Source of the DNA: Desulfobacter curvatus DSM 3379 | GTDB taxonomy: Bacteria > Desulfobacterota > Desulfobacteria > Desulfobacterales > Desulfobacteraceae | Length of the DNA: 64,000 nt | Assembly: GCF_000373985.1 (NCBI RefSeq) | Contig: NZ_KB893057.1 | Span: 62,001 to 126,000, forward strand | Direction of reading: 5' to 3' | In this document: positions 52,300 to 60,235 of the stretch, piece by piece | How the letters are laid out: each line of letters starts with the position of its first letter | How positions within the stretch are numbered: position 1 is the first letter of the stretch | Program-made: the position numbers and the translations under genes | The notes under the pieces: generated by a model | What the model was told of the DNA's origin: nothing | What the model saw: the letters and a program-made list of their open reading frames with translations, nothing else | The model's database searches: none

Positions 52300-53016
52300 C
52301 TATAGATTACGGCATTTTATTGTTGTTGTGAGCAGCCGACGGCGAAAATTGTCGTTGTATGGCCCCCAGTTTTGGCCTGAAGGGGTGGTATACGTCATGG
52401 AATTTGTAAATTGAGGATCTGAATGTTCAGACCTTGCCAGTAGCGTGATTTGGATAGAACGAACCGCACTCAGATTTACCGGTGGGGTTAGGGCAAGATT
52501 TGTTCCCGCAGAATTAAGGTATAAAAATTCAACCGCCTGGATATTTTCTGCTATGGCTTGATATCCTCCCGGATTTCCAGCAGTGCTGTATTCCTGTATG
52601 CTTAAGTTGACAGCATTGGGGACGCCATTGGTACTTAAATCAGGTATCCCATTTCCATCAACATCACGATGTTCAGAACTGACAGCATTGGTAAAGCCGA
52701 TATCAAGTCTTTCTTCCGGATCAAAAACACCGTCCTCATCTTCATCCTTAGTCAATTGTAGTCTTCCTGCAAGCGCCGATGTAATGCCGAAATTTCCACT
52801 GCCCACAGGGTTATAACCTGCCATTTGAATTTCTTTTATAACTGAGTAAAGCGCGGCACGAAGATTTTGCTGCATTTCAGCCACCTGATCCTGAGTATAG
52901 TAGGATTTCTGTTGAAATATATAGGTGGCATAGGCCGCCCCTGCAATCATTGCACCGATGACCAGGGTCATCATCAGTTCGATCAGAGTAAATCCCTTCT
53001 GGTTGTTTATTGCCAT
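52300..53016 (-). CDS. pilW: Minor pilin PilW-like
   Basis: The ATG at 53016 gives leader MAINNQKG and cleavage G|FTLIELMMTLVIGAMIAG; an ATG at 53031 in frame is also possible. The 238-residue protein has the PilW segment YTQDQVAEMQQNLRAALYSVIKEIQMAGYNP after the helix. A DEDEDGVFDPEE-like loop and DVDGNGIPD may bind calcium. It overlaps fimT by 10 bp. Role: pilus tip complex initiation. Confidence 0.87.
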   Translation of the reverse strand: MAINNQKGFTLIELMMTLVIGAMIAGAAYATYIFQQKSYYTQDQVAEMQQNLRAALYSVIKEIQMAGYNPVGSGNFGITSALAGRLQLTKDEDEDGVFDPEERLDIGFTNAVSSEHRDVDGNGIPDLSTNGVPNAVNLSIQEYSTAGNPGGYQAIAENIQAVEFLYLNSAGTNLALTPPVNLSAVRSIQITLLARSEHSDPQFTNSMTYTTPSGQNWGPYNDNFRRRLLTTTIKCRNL

Positions 53017-53615
53017 GTTGTTCCATTCCATTTTAGTAGTATGACAAGCCCACTGGTCCGTGTACCTACGGCATAGGCCGTGCCGTTATTCGGATTGGTC
53101 AGGTAGACATATCCGGCATCGCCAATACCCCTTGAGTTAACAACGAGAACATTATTTGTTGATGCATAAGTGATGAAATCACCAAAGGCTGCACCCACAG
53201 GTGTGGTTGCATTTCCATTGCCGAACTGAACTCTGTTTTTATATGCTGACGACAGCAGCGACACACGTCGTTCAATGACATTATCGCCTGATCCGGTCAT
53301 ATCTGCGGCAGCCCCCCAGTTGCCGTCAGCGCCTGGGTCGCTGCAAATGTAATAACGGCTATTGGTCGTATCAAAAACAATGGCTACACTGGTATTCTGC
53401 TCAACCGCAATCATGCGGGCTTCCTGCATGGCGGAATACAGGTCCCTTGCCGCAGATTTGACGCTTAAGTTGTCAAACCAGACCATTAGGTTCGGAACAG
53501 CCAGTGAGACGGAAATTGCTATAATTGCTATAACAACCATCATTTCAAGCAATGTAAAGCCTCCATTGTGCTGTTGTGGTACGGGCATCAATCCCTTTAA
53601 ACACCTTTTAATCAT
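53007..53615 (-). CDS. fimT: FimT/GspH-type pseudopilin
   Basis: The 202-residue prepilin has an 18-residue leader, cleavage site GG|FTLLEMMVVIAIIAISVS, and the GspH/FimT pattern SAARDLYSAMQEARMIAVEQNTSVAIVFD. It is first in the minus-strand operon leading to pilY1. FimT proteins in other bacteria take part in pilus assembly and sometimes DNA uptake. A candidate sigma-54 promoter lies about 110-140 bp upstream. Confidence 0.88.
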   Translation of the reverse strand: MIKRCLKGLMPVPQQHNGGFTLLEMMVVIAIIAISVSLAVPNLMVWFDNLSVKSAARDLYSAMQEARMIAVEQNTSVAIVFDTTNSRYYICSDPGADGNWGAAADMTGSGDNVIERRVSLLSSAYKNRVQFGNGNATTPVGAAFGDFITYASTNNVLVVNSRGIGDAGYVYLTNPNNGTAYAVGTRTSGLVILLKWNGTTWQ

Positions 53616-54030
53616 TTCATCTTTCTTTGATTTATTGTTTAGATCTATAATTGTTCCGGCATGGTTCCAACAATCAGGCTATAATCGGGAAAAGTCGTCA
53701 TTTGGGACCGGATTTTATAATTACGATAGATGTAATAGCAATAATTATTCCATTCGGTCACGCCGTTAACAGAACTCTAAACAGATTGCTTTGGTTTTTT
53801 ACCATATATCGGTACATTTATTCGGGAAATGGTTAATCTCATATATATCTAACTATATCTGAAATATAGCGTTTTTTTAAGAATTATTTAAATCGCCGGA
53901 TATCAGCTATGCAAAATGTATCGAAGTTATTTGACGCCATGGTTAAATATCACCAAAACTATGAAATAAAATTAATACTACAGGTGCCGTTGGTTTTCAA
54001 TAATTGTTTTAATCGTAAATAAATCTAATT
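53616..54030. other. AT-rich intergenic region upstream of fimT
   Basis: About 415 bp with no convincing gene. It holds the fimT-operon leader, a sigma-54-like promoter near 53738-53752 and very AT-rich sequence (53860-54030) next to the IS200-like element. Short open frames in it have no ribosome binding sites or recognisable products. Confidence 0.6.
53738..53752 (-). promoter_or_regulatory. Candidate sigma-54 promoter for the fimT-pilY1 operon
   Basis: On the minus strand the sequence tggaataattattgc has TGG and TTGC-type ends with exactly 10 bases between GG and GC. The -24 half (TGGAAT) is weaker than in pilA. Location upstream of the minor pilin operon and presence of PilR support it. 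Confidence 0.45.
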
Positions 54031-54041
54031 CGAAGGAATAA

Positions 54042-54061
54042 ACCACCGGCATGCCGGTGGT
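54042..54061. repeat. Left-end hairpin of IS200-like element
   Basis: The sequence accaccggcatgccggtggt is a perfect palindrome that folds as a subterminal hairpin, the structure recognised by IS200/IS605 transposases. Confidence 0.75.
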
Positions 54062-54101
54062 ATGAACAATGGCTATGCCAGTGATTAGTGCCGAGAACAA
54101 C

Positions 54102-54148
54102 GAAATCTCCAACAATGAGAGCGCCAACTACTCAAATAAGGAGATTTC
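54102..54148 (+). promoter_or_regulatory. Leader hairpin masking the tnpA ribosome binding site
   Basis: gaaatctcc (54102-54110) is perfectly complementary to ggagatttc (54140-54148), which contains the Shine-Dalgarno sequence of tnpA 3 nt before the ATG at 54152. Folding would hide the ribosome binding site. Similar repression by a leader stem is known for IS200 of Salmonella. Confidence 0.65.
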
Positions 54149-54151
54149 AAA

Positions 54152-54577
54152 ATGGAACGTTTTCATAGGTTAGCACATTCAATTTGGGATTGTAAGTATC
54201 ATGTCGTTTGGATACCCAAGTATCGTCGAAAAGAGTTGTACGGGAAAAAGAGACAAATAGTTGTAGATACAATTAAGCAGTGGGCTCGGATCAAAGGTAT
54301 AGAGATTATTGAGGGGCATGCGATGCCCGACCATATTCATCTTTGCCTTGCGATCCCGCCCAAATATGCTGTGGCACATGTTATTGGCCTTTTGAAAGGG
54401 AAAAGTGCATCGGAAGTAATGAGCTTTGGTAACAAGAGTAGTCGAATGGTGCGAGGCCGGACTTTTTGGGCTCGTGGCTATTGTGTTAGCACAGTTGGTC
54501 TTGATGAAGAAAAGATACGGGAATATATAAGAAACCAAGAACGTAAAGACATGCTCGAAGAAGAAACAGGGATTTAA
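54152..54577 (+). CDS. tnpA: IS200/IS605 family transposase TnpA
   Basis: TnpA is a HUH-type Y1 transposase acting on single-stranded DNA as a dimer. The 141-residue protein is of normal length. It has WDCKYHVVWIPKYRRKEL near the start, the HUH motif in PDHIHLCL, and the catalytic Tyr in IREYIRNQE, with FWARGYCVSTVG between. All core residues are present, so it is probably active. The ribosome binding site can be masked by the leader. It lies between the fimT promoter region and the thiC riboswitch. Confidence 0.92.
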   Translation: MERFHRLAHSIWDCKYHVVWIPKYRRKELYGKKRQIVVDTIKQWARIKGIEIIEGHAMPDHIHLCLAIPPKYAVAHVIGLLKGKSASEVMSFGNKSSRMVRGRTFWARGYCVSTVGLDEEKIREYIRNQERKDMLEEETGI

Positions 54578-54601
54578 GTTTAACTAAAAAGGTAGTTGGT
54601 G

Positions 54602-54627
54602 TGAGACCCCCCTTTAGGGGGGCCTCA
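54602..54627. terminator. GC-rich hairpin after tnpA
   Basis: Arms tgagacccccc and ggggggcctca (54602-54612, 54617-54627) pair with one mismatch around a ttta loop, 25 bp after tnpA. No T-run follows. It may block transcription into or out of the element. Confidence 0.5.
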
Positions 54628-54631
54628 TGAA

Positions 54632-54651
54632 ACCACCAGTAAACTGGTGGT
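54632..54651. repeat. Right-end hairpin of IS200-like element
   Basis: The sequence accaccagtaaactggtggt forms a hairpin of 8 bp and a short loop, with the same outer stem as the left end. It marks the right side of the element. Confidence 0.72.
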
Positions 54652-54708
54652 ATTCATTTATAAAGCCATTGACAGAACATTTCGAATCAAGTATGTGACA
54701 TCTTAGTT

Positions 54709-54804
54709 GATCACGGGGGTGCTTTCATAAAAGCTGAGAGAAGTTGGCTCAAAACTTCAACCCTTGGAACCTGATCCGGTTCGTACCGGCGTAGGAAAAG
54801 TGAT
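54709..54804 (+). ncRNA. TPP riboswitch (THI element)
   Basis: The conserved parts are all present in order: acgggggtgc, gctgagag, the cccttggaacctgatc core, and ccggcgtaggaaaagtg. It precedes thiC by about 95 bp. Thiamine pyrophosphate binding would reduce thiC expression, by terminating transcription or hiding the ribosome binding site. I did not identify the expression platform with certainty. Confidence 0.95.
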
Positions 54805-54899
54805 TGAAGCTTGGTATAGAGCTATCCGTCATTTCCCGGTCCCGCCGTTTTAGTTCCTCCACCCCCCATGGAAATAAGTATAAAACAGGAGATGTACAC

Positions 54900-56201
54900 A
54901 TGTCACAGTCATATACGACTCAGATGGATGCAGCCAAAAAAGGTATTCTTACCCCGCAGATGGAACAGGTACTCGCCAATGAATCCATTTCAAAAGCGGA
55001 ACTCATGGAGGGCCTTGCCCAGGGTAGAATTGCCATCCCTGCCAATAAACATCATTTAAACTTGAAAGCGGCAGGTGTGGGAAAAGGGCTTAAAACCAAA
55101 ATCAACGTCAATTTAGGCGTATCCAAAGATGTCTGCTGTTTTGATTCGGAAATAAATAAAGCACAGTTGGCTATAAAATACCAGGCAGACGCCGTCATGG
55201 ACCTGAGTGTATCCGGCGAGACTGAAAAATTTAGAAAGCGCCTGGTGGAACAAATTCCTGTGATGATCGGTACGGTTCCCATTTATGACACCTTAACCCG
55301 TACCGGAAAGCCCACAGAGGAAATAACTCTGGAAGAGTGGTTTGAAACCGTTGAGATCCATGCCGCCAATGGGATTGATTTCATTACCATCCATGCCGGA
55401 CTCAATCAAAAATGTGCCCGAAGCGTTAAGGCAAACCCCCGGCTGTGCGGCATTGTCAGCAGGGGTGGATCCATCTTGTTTGAGTGGATGGAAAAAACCG
55501 GCAATGAAAATCCTTTTTATGAGCACTTTGACCGGCTTTTGGATATTTGTCAGGCCCATGATGTCTGCATCAGCCTGGGAGATGGACTCAGGCCGGGTGC
55601 CATCAAGGATTCAACAGATGCGCCCCAGATCGAGGAGCTGATCACTCTGGGAGAATTGACCAAACGGGCTTGGGAAAAAAATGTACAGGTCATGATTGAG
55701 GGCCCCGGCCACGTGCCGCTGCATGAGGTGGAAATGAACATGAAACTGCAAAAAAAGCTTTGCCACAATGCTCCGTTTTATGTGCTTGGCCCCCTGGTTA
55801 CCGACATTGCCCCCGGCTACGATCATATTACGTCAGCCATCGGCGGTGCCTTGGCCGCCATGCATGGTGCCGACTTTTTGTGCTATGTTACTCCGGCTGA
55901 ACATTTGCGGCTGCCGACCGCGGACGATGTTAAACAAGGTATTATGGCATCCCGGATCGCTGCCCATGCCGGAGACCTGGCCAAGGGCCTTAAAGGGGCT
56001 GAGATTATTGACCATAAAATGAGCAAAGCCCGGGGCGCCCTGGACTGGGAAGGTCAGTTCGATTGTGCCCTGGATCCGGAAAAGGCCAGGGAATACCGCA
56101 AGTCGTCCGAGCCTGATGAAAAAGAGGTGTGTACCATGTGTGGTGATTTTTGTGCGGTTAAGCGTACGGCGAATCTGCTTAAACAGCAGGTTTCATCCTG
56201 A
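54900..56201 (+). CDS. thiC: Phosphomethylpyrimidine synthase ThiC
   Basis: ThiC converts aminoimidazole ribotide to hydroxymethylpyrimidine phosphate by radical SAM chemistry. The ATG at 54900 has aggag about 8 nt upstream and begins MSQSYTTQMDAAKKG; the longer open frame covers the riboswitch end. The 433-residue protein is the short form without the N-terminal domain of plant and enterobacterial enzymes. It has GPGHVPLHEVEMNM and the C-terminal cluster motif CTMCGDFC, spaced CX2CX3C rather than the more common CX2CX4C. No other thi genes are adjacent. Confidence 0.95.
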   Translation: MSQSYTTQMDAAKKGILTPQMEQVLANESISKAELMEGLAQGRIAIPANKHHLNLKAAGVGKGLKTKINVNLGVSKDVCCFDSEINKAQLAIKYQADAVMDLSVSGETEKFRKRLVEQIPVMIGTVPIYDTLTRTGKPTEEITLEEWFETVEIHAANGIDFITIHAGLNQKCARSVKANPRLCGIVSRGGSILFEWMEKTGNENPFYEHFDRLLDICQAHDVCISLGDGLRPGAIKDSTDAPQIEELITLGELTKRAWEKNVQVMIEGPGHVPLHEVEMNMKLQKKLCHNAPFYVLGPLVTDIAPGYDHITSAIGGALAAMHGADFLCYVTPAEHLRLPTADDVKQGIMASRIAAHAGDLAKGLKGAEIIDHKMSKARGALDWEGQFDCALDPEKAREYRKSSEPDEKEVCTMCGDFCAVKRTANLLKQQVSS

Positions 56202-56260
56202 TAAATTGACTCAATAGCTTTATGTTCATAGGTCGGTTGACGCTATGTGCATTGAAAAAT

Positions 56261-56304
56261 AAAATCCATTATACGGTTTGTCCTTCTACCGTATACTGGA
56301 TTTT
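56261..56304 (+). terminator. Hairpin after thiC
   Basis: Arms aaaatccattatacggt (56261-56277) and accgtatactggatttt (56288-56304) pair over 17 bp with one mismatch. It lies 60 bp after thiC and ends in tttt, so it is a plausible terminator before the next unit. Confidence 0.6.
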
Positions 56305-56402
56305 GAAATTTCCACGTCCCCTCATGACATTGAATTGACATTTAAGGGGATTCGTTTTAGAAGAAATAGCATTTTTAGCAACAAATAATCTGGAGAAAAT
56401 TA

Positions 56403-56918
56403 ATGCAAATTCGTCATTATCTGCCATCAATCTTGTTAATTTCTTTGATTTTTACATCCTTTATTTTTGTTTCAGGGTGCGGGCTTTTTCAAGGGTCGTC
56501 TGCTTCGGAACCGGTCCAGTCTCCCCAGTCGGGTGTTGCAAACAAACCTGTAGCTATTTACCATGATTTCGAGGATGTGTTGGTGCCCGAGGAGTTGACA
56601 ATTATAAAAGACCGCACAGTTGTGGTCTCAACACCCGGGTTCAGATCCGGAATCCTCTCCCTTAGAGGGCGGGTGGAGTCCAACTCCCTTTATAACTTCT
56701 TTTCCATCAATATGGAAAAGGACAACTGGGAGGTCCTTTCCAGGATTAAAGGCCCGGAGACCACCATCATGGTATTTCAAAAGGCCACCCGATGTGCTGT
56801 GATTGCAATTCGTGAAGAACAGATTTATACTTATGTTGAAATCGGAATAGCCCCGACTTTGCGCGCTGTATCCGAAACGCCCATAAGCAGTGGGACCTTG
56901 AATGACGGGACCTTTTGA
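56403..56918 (+). CDS. Lipoprotein of unknown function
   Basis: The 171-residue protein has a signal peptide with lipobox VSGC (Cys26), so it should be lipid-anchored. The mature part of about 145 residues contains DFEDVLVPEELTIIKDRTVV, GFRSGILSLRGRV, FFSINMEKDNWEVL and IMVFQKATRCAVIAI, a small alpha/beta pattern. I recognise similar lipoproteins beside coaBC in related genomes but know no function. Its stop overlaps the coaBC ATG (ATGA), so it is co-translated with a cytoplasmic enzyme, which is unusual. Confidence 0.75.
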   Translation: MQIRHYLPSILLISLIFTSFIFVSGCGLFQGSSASEPVQSPQSGVANKPVAIYHDFEDVLVPEELTIIKDRTVVVSTPGFRSGILSLRGRVESNSLYNFFSINMEKDNWEVLSRIKGPETTIMVFQKATRCAVIAIREEQIYTYVEIGIAPTLRAVSETPISSGTLNDGTF

Positions 56919-58123
56919 TGACATTGAATGGTAAACACATTTTTTTAGGTGTGACCGGCGGGATCGCTGCGTATAAATGCGTTGAATTGCTTCGGCTTTT
57001 TAAAAAGGCCGGAGCGGATGTGGTTGTGGGGATGACCCGGGCAGCCACCCGGTTCGTGGGCCCTGCCACCTTTGAGGTCCTCTCGGAAAATCCCGTGCTG
57101 CTTGACTTGTGGGAGGGGCCCGGCTCCGGGGTTTCCCACATTGAAGTGGCGTCAGCGTCGGATCTTGCCGTCATTGCACCGGCCACGGCCAACTTCATCG
57201 GCAAGTTGGCCCATGGCATTGCTGACGATGCGTTGACCACCACGATGCTGGCCATGACCTGTCCTGTTTTGATCTGTCCGTCCATGAATACGGACATGTA
57301 CCAGAATATAAGGGTACAAAAAAATTTGGATCTGCTGGAAGAAACCGGCATTCACATTTTGGACCCGGATTCAGGGGCGCTGGCCTGTAAAACAACAGGC
57401 GCCGGCCGCCTGCCTGAACCCTGGTTTATTTTTGACCGGGCCTGTACATTTTTTTATAAGAATGATCTTAAAGGAAAAACCGTTTTAGTCTCTGCCGGTC
57501 CCACGGTTGAGCCCATTGATCCTGTCCGTTTTATCAGCAACCACTCTTCGGGTAAAATGGGGTATGCCATTGCCGGGGCTGCGGAAAAAAGAGGGGCAAA
57601 GGTCATCCTTGTGTCCGGTCCTGTCAGCCTTGATCCGCCTGTTGGCGTGGCGTGTGTGTCTGTGGGGTCCTGCGACCAGATGTATGATGCCATGTTTGAT
57701 CATCTGGACCAGGCCGATATCATTATTAAAGTGGCGGCTGTGGGGGATTTTAAACCTGTTTCCGTTCAGGACCATAAAATTAAAAAAACCGTGGGACAGG
57801 ATCAGGGACATATGACGCTTGAATTGGCCCAGAATAGGGATATTTTAAAGGCCATTGGGTTAAAAAAGAGAAAAAATCAGTACCTGGTGGGCTTTGCTGC
57901 CGAGACCCGCGATCTTGAAACCTATGCGGTGGGCAAGATGGAGAAAAAGCACCTGGACATGATTGCGGCCAACATTGTGGGTAAAAGCGGTTCGGGCTTC
58001 AAGGCAGACACCAATAAAGTCAAACTGTTTACCCGGGACGGTCACGTGACGGATTTGCCTTTGATGCCAAAGGAAGAGGTGGCCCACGCCATTCTGGATG
58101 CTGTTGTCCAGGCGGTTTCTTAA
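56918..58123 (+). CDS. coaBC: Phosphopantothenoylcysteine decarboxylase/synthetase CoaBC
   Basis: CoaBC makes 4'-phosphopantetheine from phosphopantothenate and cysteine in two steps. The 401-residue protein has the CoaC flavoprotein half (GVTGGIAAYKCVEL; PATANFIGKLAHGIADD; CPSMNTDMY) and the CoaB half (VLVSAGPTVEPIDPVRFISN, HSSGKMG). I took the ATG at 56918, which overlaps the lipoprotein stop; a TTG one codon earlier is less likely. Length and both active sites are normal. Confidence 0.97.
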   Translation: MTLNGKHIFLGVTGGIAAYKCVELLRLFKKAGADVVVGMTRAATRFVGPATFEVLSENPVLLDLWEGPGSGVSHIEVASASDLAVIAPATANFIGKLAHGIADDALTTTMLAMTCPVLICPSMNTDMYQNIRVQKNLDLLEETGIHILDPDSGALACKTTGAGRLPEPWFIFDRACTFFYKNDLKGKTVLVSAGPTVEPIDPVRFISNHSSGKMGYAIAGAAEKRGAKVILVSGPVSLDPPVGVACVSVGSCDQMYDAMFDHLDQADIIIKVAAVGDFKPVSVQDHKIKKTVGQDQGHMTLELAQNRDILKAIGLKKRKNQYLVGFAAETRDLETYAVGKMEKKHLDMIAANIVGKSGSGFKADTNKVKLFTRDGHVTDLPLMPKEEVAHAILDAVVQAVS

Positions 58124-58127
58124 AGTC

Positions 58128-58724
58128 ATGGATGATTTTAAGGGTACGGCTGCCCAAAATTCAGACTGCGGTCATGGGGTTGTCCAGGCGCTCAATGCGT
58201 TAAGCCAGTTTCTGAAGCTTCAAAAGAGTTTGGGAAATCAATCCATGACCCTGGGGCCGGATGCCTTACATATCCTTGACACATGGGGAACGCCTTCGTG
58301 GCCGCCCCCGCCATTTGCGGCCCAGGGGCCAGAAGGTGCGCGGATCGTTTTGGTGGACAGTGAGGGCACCTTTTTTGAGGGGCCGTCCGGCAATCTTTTG
58401 GTAAAGATACTTGCAGCCATGAATCTTACACCTTCAGATGTGTATATCTGCAATTGTGCAGACAACGCGTTGCTTTCGCATCATCTTCTGACGCACAAAC
58501 CTGTTGCCGTGGTGGCATTAGGAGAACAAGCCTGCCGGATGATGAAAGGCACGGATGATCCCCTGACAAAAATTCGGGGGCATTTTTTTCAATGCCGCGG
58601 GGTACCGGTCATGGCCACCCACCACCCGTCAATGCTTGTGAAAAACCCTGATTTGAAACGCCAGGCTTGGGACGATCTCAAACAGGTCATGGCCTGTGCC
58701 GGACTGGACCGCCATGATTCTTGA
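58128..58724 (+). CDS. Uracil-DNA glycosylase superfamily protein, divergent
   Basis: The ATG at 58128 gives 198 residues. A glycosylase superfamily fold is suggested by GPSGNLLVKILAAMNLTPSDVYICN, VAVVALGEQACRMM, and the C-terminal ATHHPSMLVKNPDLKRQAW with the HPS motif. The usual first motif (GEAPG-type) is reduced to LVDSEGTFF, and the four iron-sulfur cysteines of family 4 enzymes are not evident. A long N-terminal region of about 70 residues is atypical. Activity on uracil is therefore uncertain. It overlaps xerC by 11 bp, linking it to DNA processing. Confidence 0.6.
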   Translation: MDDFKGTAAQNSDCGHGVVQALNALSQFLKLQKSLGNQSMTLGPDALHILDTWGTPSWPPPPFAAQGPEGARIVLVDSEGTFFEGPSGNLLVKILAAMNLTPSDVYICNCADNALLSHHLLTHKPVAVVALGEQACRMMKGTDDPLTKIRGHFFQCRGVPVMATHHPSMLVKNPDLKRQAWDDLKQVMACAGLDRHDS

Positions 58725-59610
58725 CGACTATCTGATCACCCTGGAAGCCGAAAAAGGGTATTCCGCCCATACGCTTCGGGCTTATTTTACGGATTTAAAA
58801 AGCTTTATTCTTTTTTATCTGGATACCTGCAACTGCAAGGAAGAAAATTGGCAACAGGCCTTTGAAATAAGGGTTCAACAGGTGGACAAGATGATTGTGC
58901 GCAGATATCTTGCCGCCCAGACCGCCTTGAAAAAAAGTAAAAAAACCCTTTCAAGGCGGCTGTCTGCCTTAAAATCTTTTTTTGATTACCTGGTTAGGGG
59001 CGGGGTGATCGGGTTGAATCCTGCGGATACCATCCCTTTTCCAAAACTTGAGAAAACCCTTCCCAAGGCCATGGGTATTGATGATATTTTCAGGCTGTTG
59101 AACACCATGAAAAATGATACCTGGATGGATAAACGCAATCTTGCCATGTTTGAGACTTTTTATTCCACAGGTATGCGAATCGGTGAACTTCACATGCTTA
59201 ATATCCAGGACATTGATTTTCATGCCGGGCTGATTCGGGTCCTGGGCAAGGGAAATAAATCGCGCATCATGCCTGTGGGCAGGCGCGCCCTTGATGCCGT
59301 TCAAGCCTATCGGGCCGATCTCAAGGAGAATTTTTCTGCCGTATTTCTAAATAAAGATTTTGGACGGCTCGGCAGACGTTCCATCCGGCGCATTCTTGAT
59401 AAGGTGGTCATGGAGTGCGGCTTAGGCTTAAAAATATCACCCCACACCCTGCGGCATACCTTTGCCACTCATATGCTGGATTCCGGTGCGGATCTTCGGG
59501 GTATTCAGGAGATTCTAGGTCATGCCAGCCTGTCCACCACCCAGGTGTATACCCATGTGAGCATGGATCGCCTGATGGCGGTATACGACAAAGCCCATCC
59601 CCGACGGTAA
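58714..59610 (+). CDS. xerC: Tyrosine recombinase XerC
   Basis: XerC works with XerD at dif to resolve chromosome dimers. I took the ATG at 58714 (MILDDYLITLEAEKGYS). The 298-residue protein has the N-terminal SAM-like domain (about 1-85) and catalytic residues Arg in TGMRIGEL, Lys in GKGNKSR, HTLRHTFATH (HxxR), His in LGHASLSTTQ and Tyr in VYTHVSMDRL. It is followed by hslV, an order found in many bacteria. Its partner XerD is not here. Confidence 0.93.
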   Translation: MILDDYLITLEAEKGYSAHTLRAYFTDLKSFILFYLDTCNCKEENWQQAFEIRVQQVDKMIVRRYLAAQTALKKSKKTLSRRLSALKSFFDYLVRGGVIGLNPADTIPFPKLEKTLPKAMGIDDIFRLLNTMKNDTWMDKRNLAMFETFYSTGMRIGELHMLNIQDIDFHAGLIRVLGKGNKSRIMPVGRRALDAVQAYRADLKENFSAVFLNKDFGRLGRRSIRRILDKVVMECGLGLKISPHTLRHTFATHMLDSGADLRGIQEILGHASLSTTQVYTHVSMDRLMAVYDKAHPRR

Positions 59611-59686
59611 ACATTTTATAAAATTAAAAACCCAGACTGTTGGCTGCATTTCAGCGGCGAACAGAATCAGGAGAATTGGATATTAT

Positions 59687-60235
59687 ATGGATAATGAACA
59701 ATTTCACGGCACCACAATTCTTGCCATTAGAACCAGAGACATGGTAGTGGTTGCAGGTGACGGACAGGTGACGCTAGGGCATGTTGTAACAAAACATAAA
59801 GCCCGCAAGGTCAGGCGGATTTATAACAATCGGATTATTACCGGATTTGCAGGCGCCACAGCCGATGCCCTGACCCTGGCCGAAAAGCTTGAGGAGAAAT
59901 TGGATCAGTACAGTGGCAGCTTAACCCGGGCCTGTGTGGAGCTTGCCAGGGAGTGGCGCACGGACAAATATCTTCGCCGCCTTGAAGCCATGATGATTGC
60001 AGCGGATAAAGAAAACCTGTATCTTCTATCAGGTAACGGGGATGTGATTGAACCCGATGAAGGTGTGATCAGCATCGGGTCCGGCAGCACCGCAGCCCAG
60101 GCCGCAGCCGTGGCTCTGATTGAAAATACGGATCTTGCACCGGTGCAGATTGTGGAAAAAGCCATGAAAATTGCCGCAGATATCTGTATATATACCAATC
60201 ACCATGTAACTATAGAAACCATTGGAAATGATTGA
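59687..60235 (+). CDS. hslV: ATP-dependent protease subunit HslV
   Basis: HslV is the proteolytic ring of the HslUV protease. The 182-residue protein begins MDNEQFHG and then TTILAIR; cleavage before Thr9 would expose the catalytic N-terminal threonine, so it has an eight-residue propeptide instead of only Met. Key features GDGQVTLG, AGATADALTL and SIGSGSTAAQAAA are present. It ends directly at the hslU start. Confidence 0.96.
   Translation: MDNEQFHGTTILAIRTRDMVVVAGDGQVTLGHVVTKHKARKVRRIYNNRIITGFAGATADALTLAEKLEEKLDQYSGSLTRACVELAREWRTDKYLRRLEAMMIAADKENLYLLSGNGDVIEPDEGVISIGSGSTAAQAAAVALIENTDLAPVQIVEKAMKIAADICIYTNHHVTIETIGND

Larger units (their letters stand above)
54033..54656 (+). mobile_element. 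IS200/IS605-type insertion sequence (tnpA only)
   Basis: The element comprises a left-end hairpin (54042-54061), one transposase gene, a hairpin after the gene and a right-end hairpin (54632-54651). The two end hairpins share the outer stem accacc/ggtggt. Single-strand transposition by HUH enzymes leaves no target duplication or inverted terminal repeats, and none are seen. The exact ends are estimated from sequences near the hairpins and may be wrong by about 10 bp. No TnpB/IscB accessory gene is present. Confidence 0.75.
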
